Below are positions 13,037 through 15,858 of a stretch of 15,858 nt of DNA, one piece after another. The notes under the pieces are model-generated. The model had not been told where the DNA came from and ran no database searches. It saw only the letters and a program-made list of their open reading frames with translations. Made by a program: the position numbers and the translations under genes. Numbering within the stretch: the stretch's first letter is position 1; every line of letters starts with the position of its first letter. Where the stretch lies: contig JAEERN010000219.1 of assembly GCA_016285815.1 (NCBI GenBank), positions 1-15,858 of the forward strand, read 5' to 3'. The DNA comes from Clostridiales bacterium. Its GTDB lineage: Bacteria; Bacillota; Clostridia; Oscillospirales; QAMX01.

Positions 13037-14497
13037 ATGGAGCGGTTCGACGTTCTGATCGTCGGCGCGGGCGCGGTGGGCTGTGCCGCGGCGCGGGAGC
13101 TTTCCCGGTATCGCCTGCGCATCGGCGTTCTGGAAAAGGAATACGACGTGGCCGCAGGGACCAGCGGACGGAACTCCGCCGTGGTCCACGCGGGCTTCAA
13201 CAACGCCCCCGGAAGTCTCATGGCGCAGCTCTGCGTCGAGGGAAGCCGGGGGTTCGGCGCTTTGTGCCGCGAGCTGGACGTCCCGCTGGTCCGCACGGGA
13301 AAGGTGCTGGTCTCGTTCTCCGACGGGGACACCGAGACTCTGCGCGGGCTGATCGCCCGGGGCGAACGGAACGGCTGTGAGGGCCTTCGTCTGCTGGACG
13401 CGGACGAGCTCCGCGCGCTGGTCCCCGGGATCGGCGGGATCGCCGGGATGCTGTCGCCCCGCACGTCGGTCTTCGACCCGTTCCTCTACGCCGTGGCGCT
13501 GGCGGAGAACGCCGCGGCCAACGGCGCGGCGTTCTTCTTCGGGGCCGAGGTCCTGTCCCTTCGCCGGGAAAACGGGCTCTTCACCGCGGAAACGCCCCGG
13601 GGCGACTTTTCCGCCCCGGTCCTGGTCAACGCCGCGGGACTGGCTTCGGCGCGGATCGCCGCCATGGCGGGCGCCGGCGGATACCGCATCTATCCCTGCC
13701 GCGGCGAATATCTGATCTTCGAGGGCGGCGCGGACCTGCCCGCCGTCCCGGTCTATCCCGCCCCCCGCAAGGGCATCGGCGGGCTGGGCGTCCACCTGAC
13801 GCCCACCACCGAGGGCGACGTTCTCGTGGGACCCAGCGCCGAGTATCTGGACGATCCGGAAGACACGGGCTCTACCGCCGCGGTCCAGGCGCGTCTGGCG
13901 GACGAGGCCGTCCGCCTGCTGCCGGCTCTTGCCGGGCGGCGGCCCATCGCCTCGTTCTGCGGCATCCGCGCCAAACAGGCGCCCCCGGGCGAGGGCGGCT
14001 TCCGGGACTTCGTCATCCGGTCGGAAGAGGCCGTGCCCGGCCTCATCGACCTGATCGGCATCGAGTCGCCGGGGCTGACCGCCTCGGCGCCCATCGCCCG
14101 GCGGGTGGCCGGGCTGGTGGGCCGGCTGATCCCGCTGACGGAAGATCCGTACTTCGACCCGATCCACCGCTTCCCGCCGCGCTTCCGCGAGCTGGACGAC
14201 GAGACGCGTGCGCGGCTCATCGCCGAGGATCCCGCCTGGGGCGAGATCGTCTGCCGCTGCCGGCTGGTCACGCGCCGCGAGATCGCAGACGCGCTGAACA
14301 ACCCGCTGGGCGTTCGAACGCTGACCGCTCTGAAATACCGGACCCGCGCCGCCACCGGCCGGTGCCAGAGCGGCTATTGTCTGGCTCGGATCGCGGACGT
14401 CTGGCGTCAGGAGCTGGGCCTGCAGCCCGAAGAGCTGACGCTGCGCGGCCCGGGGTCGGAACTGTTCGCCGCGCCGGACCGGAGCCCGGCGCTGTGA
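13037..14497 (+). CDS. FAD-dependent oxidoreductase (GlpA/LhgO-like) with BFD-type [2Fe-2S] domain
   Basis: A 486-residue two-domain enzyme. Residues 1 to about 370 are a DAO-type FAD domain with VGAGAVGCAAARE (9-21), GTSGRNSAVVHAGFNN (41-56) and a late GIESPGLTASAPIA; this matches L-2-hydroxyglutarate or glycerol-3-phosphate oxidising enzymes. Residues from about 400 to 465 form a BFD-like [2Fe-2S] domain: Cys406-x-Cys408, 34 residues, Cys443-x4-Cys448, in the frame CRCRLVTRREI and GRCQSGYC. In Clostridia such proteins usually sit beside a thioredoxin-reductase-like flavoprotein and a DUF1667 protein; the substrate is uncertain. The start is 3 bases after the transporter stop with no good ribosome site, so translation is probably coupled. 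Electrons may pass through the Fe-S domain to a partner flavoprotein, possibly the one starting at 15814. Confidence 0.88.
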   Translation: MERFDVLIVGAGAVGCAAARELSRYRLRIGVLEKEYDVAAGTSGRNSAVVHAGFNNAPGSLMAQLCVEGSRGFGALCRELDVPLVRTGKVLVSFSDGDTETLRGLIARGERNGCEGLRLLDADELRALVPGIGGIAGMLSPRTSVFDPFLYAVALAENAAANGAAFFFGAEVLSLRRENGLFTAETPRGDFSAPVLVNAAGLASARIAAMAGAGGYRIYPCRGEYLIFEGGADLPAVPVYPAPRKGIGGLGVHLTPTTEGDVLVGPSAEYLDDPEDTGSTAAVQARLADEAVRLLPALAGRRPIASFCGIRAKQAPPGEGGFRDFVIRSEEAVPGLIDLIGIESPGLTASAPIARRVAGLVGRLIPLTEDPYFDPIHRFPPRFRELDDETRARLIAEDPAWGEIVCRCRLVTRREIADALNNPLGVRTLTALKYRTRAATGRCQSGYCLARIADVWRQELGLQPEELTLRGPGSELFAAPDRSPAL

Positions 14498-14554
14498 CGG
14501 ACGGGGACCTTCCCCGCTTCGATATCGCTTTGACAAAAGAAAGGAACGAACGCC

Positions 14555-15748
14555 ATGAAACACTGTGAATATCGGAACTTCTCGCTGGAATTGGGCGATC
14601 CCGTGGTCGTCGCGCAGGGACGGCCGTGGGACGAGGTCGGCTGGGGCCCCGTCCAGTTCCCCTCTCTGTCCCGGACGGACCGGGGCCATTTGCTCTGCAC
14701 CTGGGCCATCGGCGCGGACAACATCGAAAGCTATGAGGAATCCCTCGGGCTCCCCGTCGGCGCAGTGTCGGAAGACGGCGGCCGCTCCTGGCGCGCGCGG
14801 ACCGACGCCGACCGCATGGTGGGGTTTCCCATGGCCAACGGGCGGGAGTTTTTCCGGCCTGACGCCAAAAACAGCTTCCCCGCCCCCTGGATCGAGGCGT
14901 ACACGCCCGTGGCCGTCTCTTCGACAGAAGGCGGCTTCGAACTGTACCGCGCCGACGAGATTCCGGAATACCCCCGGACGCCCCTTGCCAAAGAATTCGA
15001 TCCGAAGACGGGGACGTTTTCGACCTTCCCCATGCGGGTGAATTGGCCCCATTGTCCTCTGATGTGCTTCGTCCGGCCAGACCGCCGGATCGTATACCCC
15101 TTCGAGACCCTTGTGGGCGCCTTGGCCCACCTGCTTCCCGACGGCCGCGGCGGGCTCTATCTCTCCGCCTATTGCTACGGGGCCAGCGCCGTGACCGGCG
15201 AGGTCCCGCTGCCCGGGATCTACAACGTTTACGTCTTCCACAGCGGCGACAGCGGGCGGACTTGGGATTTTGTCTCCGAAGTGTTGACCGGACGGGAACA
15301 TCTTGTGGACTCGCCCTCCTTTGAGGGCTTCTGCGAGCCCTGTCTCGCCCGGATGCCTGACGGCTCCCACGTGATGCTGATGCGGACGGGCGGCGGCTGT
15401 CCCAGCTATCTCGTCCGCTCGACGGACGGCTGCCGCAGCTGGTCCCGCCCGGCGGTCTTCGACCGGGTCGGCGTTTTCCCTCAGCTCTGCCCGCTGGGCT
15501 GCGGCATCTCTCTGGCCGGATACGGCCGGCCCGGCCTTTTCCTCCGAGCCACCGACGACCCGTCCGGTCTGACGTGGGAAGCCCCCGTAGACCTCGGTCT
15601 GGCGCCGGACGACTCGTGCTGCTATACGGCTCTGCTGCCGCTGGACGACGTCACGGCGCTGCTGGCCTATTCCCGCTTCCACGAACCGACCCCGGACGGC
15701 GGCACCGCGAAGTCGATCCTCGTCCGAAAGGTAAAGGTCCTTCTCTGA
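14555..15748 (+). CDS. Sialidase-fold (BNR/Asp-box) protein, cytoplasmic
   Basis: A 397-residue six-bladed propeller-type protein with three Asp boxes: SEDGGRSW (72-79), SGDSGRTW (230-237) and STDGCRSW (289-296). Other family-like segments are PSLSRTDRGHLL (36-47), EPCLARMPDGS (261-271) and MRTGG (276-280); Glu261 and Arg277 could be active-site residues. The classic N-terminal FRIP arginine motif of sialidases is absent, so true sialidase activity is doubtful; another exo-glycosidase or a glycan-binding role is possible. No signal peptide, so it is intracellular, unlike secreted sialidases. Cysteine is frequent (CGISL, DDSCCY). AAAGGAA (14540-14546) is 8 bases before the ATG. It lies 57 bases after the BFD flavoprotein and before another flavoprotein, probably in the same transcript. 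Confidence 0.8.
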   Translation: MKHCEYRNFSLELGDPVVVAQGRPWDEVGWGPVQFPSLSRTDRGHLLCTWAIGADNIESYEESLGLPVGAVSEDGGRSWRARTDADRMVGFPMANGREFFRPDAKNSFPAPWIEAYTPVAVSSTEGGFELYRADEIPEYPRTPLAKEFDPKTGTFSTFPMRVNWPHCPLMCFVRPDRRIVYPFETLVGALAHLLPDGRGGLYLSAYCYGASAVTGEVPLPGIYNVYVFHSGDSGRTWDFVSEVLTGREHLVDSPSFEGFCEPCLARMPDGSHVMLMRTGGGCPSYLVRSTDGCRSWSRPAVFDRVGVFPQLCPLGCGISLAGYGRPGLFLRATDDPSGLTWEAPVDLGLAPDDSCCYTALLPLDDVTALLAYSRFHEPTPDGGTAKSILVRKVKVLL

Positions 15749-15791
15749 CCGCCCCGCGCAGGGCGGATCTCCGCGGCGCCCCGGGCGCCGC
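15749..15791 (+). other. Two intercistronic hairpins without T tract
   Basis: Two adjacent GC-rich stems: CCGCCC/GGGCGG (15749-15754 with 15761-15766) and GCGGCGCC/GGCGCCGC-type (15773-15780 with 15784-15791). No T-run follows, so read-through into the next gene is likely. They may tune mRNA stability between genes. Confidence 0.4.
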
Positions 15792-15813
15792 TTGTCCGAA
15801 GGGAGTCTCGCAG

Positions 15814-15858
15814 ATGAACGGATTCGATCTCGACGTGGCCGTGATCGGCGGCGGGCCC
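15814..15858 (+). CDS. Start of a Rossmann-fold (FAD/NAD(P)) oxidoreductase, 3' truncated
   Basis: Only 15 codons are visible. They read MNGFDLDVAVIGGGP, a first beta strand ending in the GxGxx(G) dinucleotide loop of FAD/NAD(P) oxidoreductases. AAGGGAG (15799-15805) lies 8 bases upstream of the ATG, supporting a real start. A thioredoxin-reductase-like flavoprotein is the usual partner of the BFD-containing enzyme at 13037-14497, and this may be it, but the fragment is too short to tell subfamilies apart. Confidence 0.75.
   Translation, partial: MNGFDLDVAVIGGGP

Noticed and set aside
14530..14535. TTGACA ahead of the sialidase-fold gene as a promoter
   Set aside because: The -10 position would fall at the start codon, and no TATAAT-like hexamer is present there.
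14930..14936. Second TTCGACA (Spo0A-box core) within the sialidase-fold gene
   Set aside because: It lacks the extended AAA, lies in ordinary coding sequence and is not near a promoter; a chance match.
11945..15682. Long open frame on the minus strand (about 1245 codons) opposite the transporter and flavoprotein genes
   Set aside because: Same cause: it covers four genes with clear families, ribosome sites and promoters, and its translation has no family signature.

Overview
The window is a stretch of GC-rich chromosome, closely packed with genes. It almost certainly comes from a Firmicute of the class Clostridia, probably an uncultivated gut or rumen lineage near Oscillospiraceae; the exact family is inference. 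The evidence is a spoIVB-spo0A pair in the usual order, Clostridia-type families (DUF1284, DUF6062-like, SDR-type mannonate oxidoreductase, a corrinoid protein), strong AGGAGG-type ribosome sites, near-consensus sigma-A promoters, and rho-independent terminators with clear T tracts. No phage, insertion sequence, CRISPR array, rRNA or tRNA was seen.

Layout. (1) 2-3283, plus strand: the 3' end of a hexuronate operon with SDR-type fructuronate reductase (5' truncated by the window), a PfkB-family 2-keto-3-deoxygluconate kinase and decarboxylating 6-phosphogluconate dehydrogenase, closed by a strong terminator. (2) 3475-4344: a stand-alone ABC-like/AAA ATPase with its own terminator. (3) 4435-5773: two Cys-rich proteins of unknown function (DUF1284 on minus, DUF6062-like on plus) diverging from two excellent sigma-A promoters. 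(4) 5899-6555, minus: an orphan methyltransferase-type corrinoid protein. (5) 6808-8741: the sporulation pair spoIVB (intact H/D/S triad, TTG start) and spo0A. (6) 8882-12075: a GH39-like glycoside hydrolase and a PF12831-type FAD oxidoreductase, each with its own promoter. (7) 12185-15858: a putative manganese/ArsP_2-type transporter, a GlpA/LhgO-like FAD oxidoreductase with a C-terminal BFD-type [2Fe-2S] domain, a cytoplasmic sialidase-fold protein, and the first 15 codons of another Rossmann-fold flavoprotein.

How the parts may work together. Uronate catabolism (1), the GH39 enzyme, the sialidase-like protein and the flavoproteins suggest an organism that breaks down plant or host glycans and processes the sugars or sugar acids inside the cell, since none of these enzymes has a visible signal peptide. 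The most striking observation is in Spo0A. Its DNA-binding domain is highly conserved, but the receiver has Glu (E61) where the phospho-accepting Asp should be, and Ser (S16) in place of one acidic-pocket Asp. In addition, the end of spoIVB, about 300 bases upstream of spo0A, holds a patch of codons unlike the rest of the window with a perfect extended Spo0A-box sequence. Together these suggest a master regulator of sporulation that has moved away from phosphorelay control; this is a testable inference.
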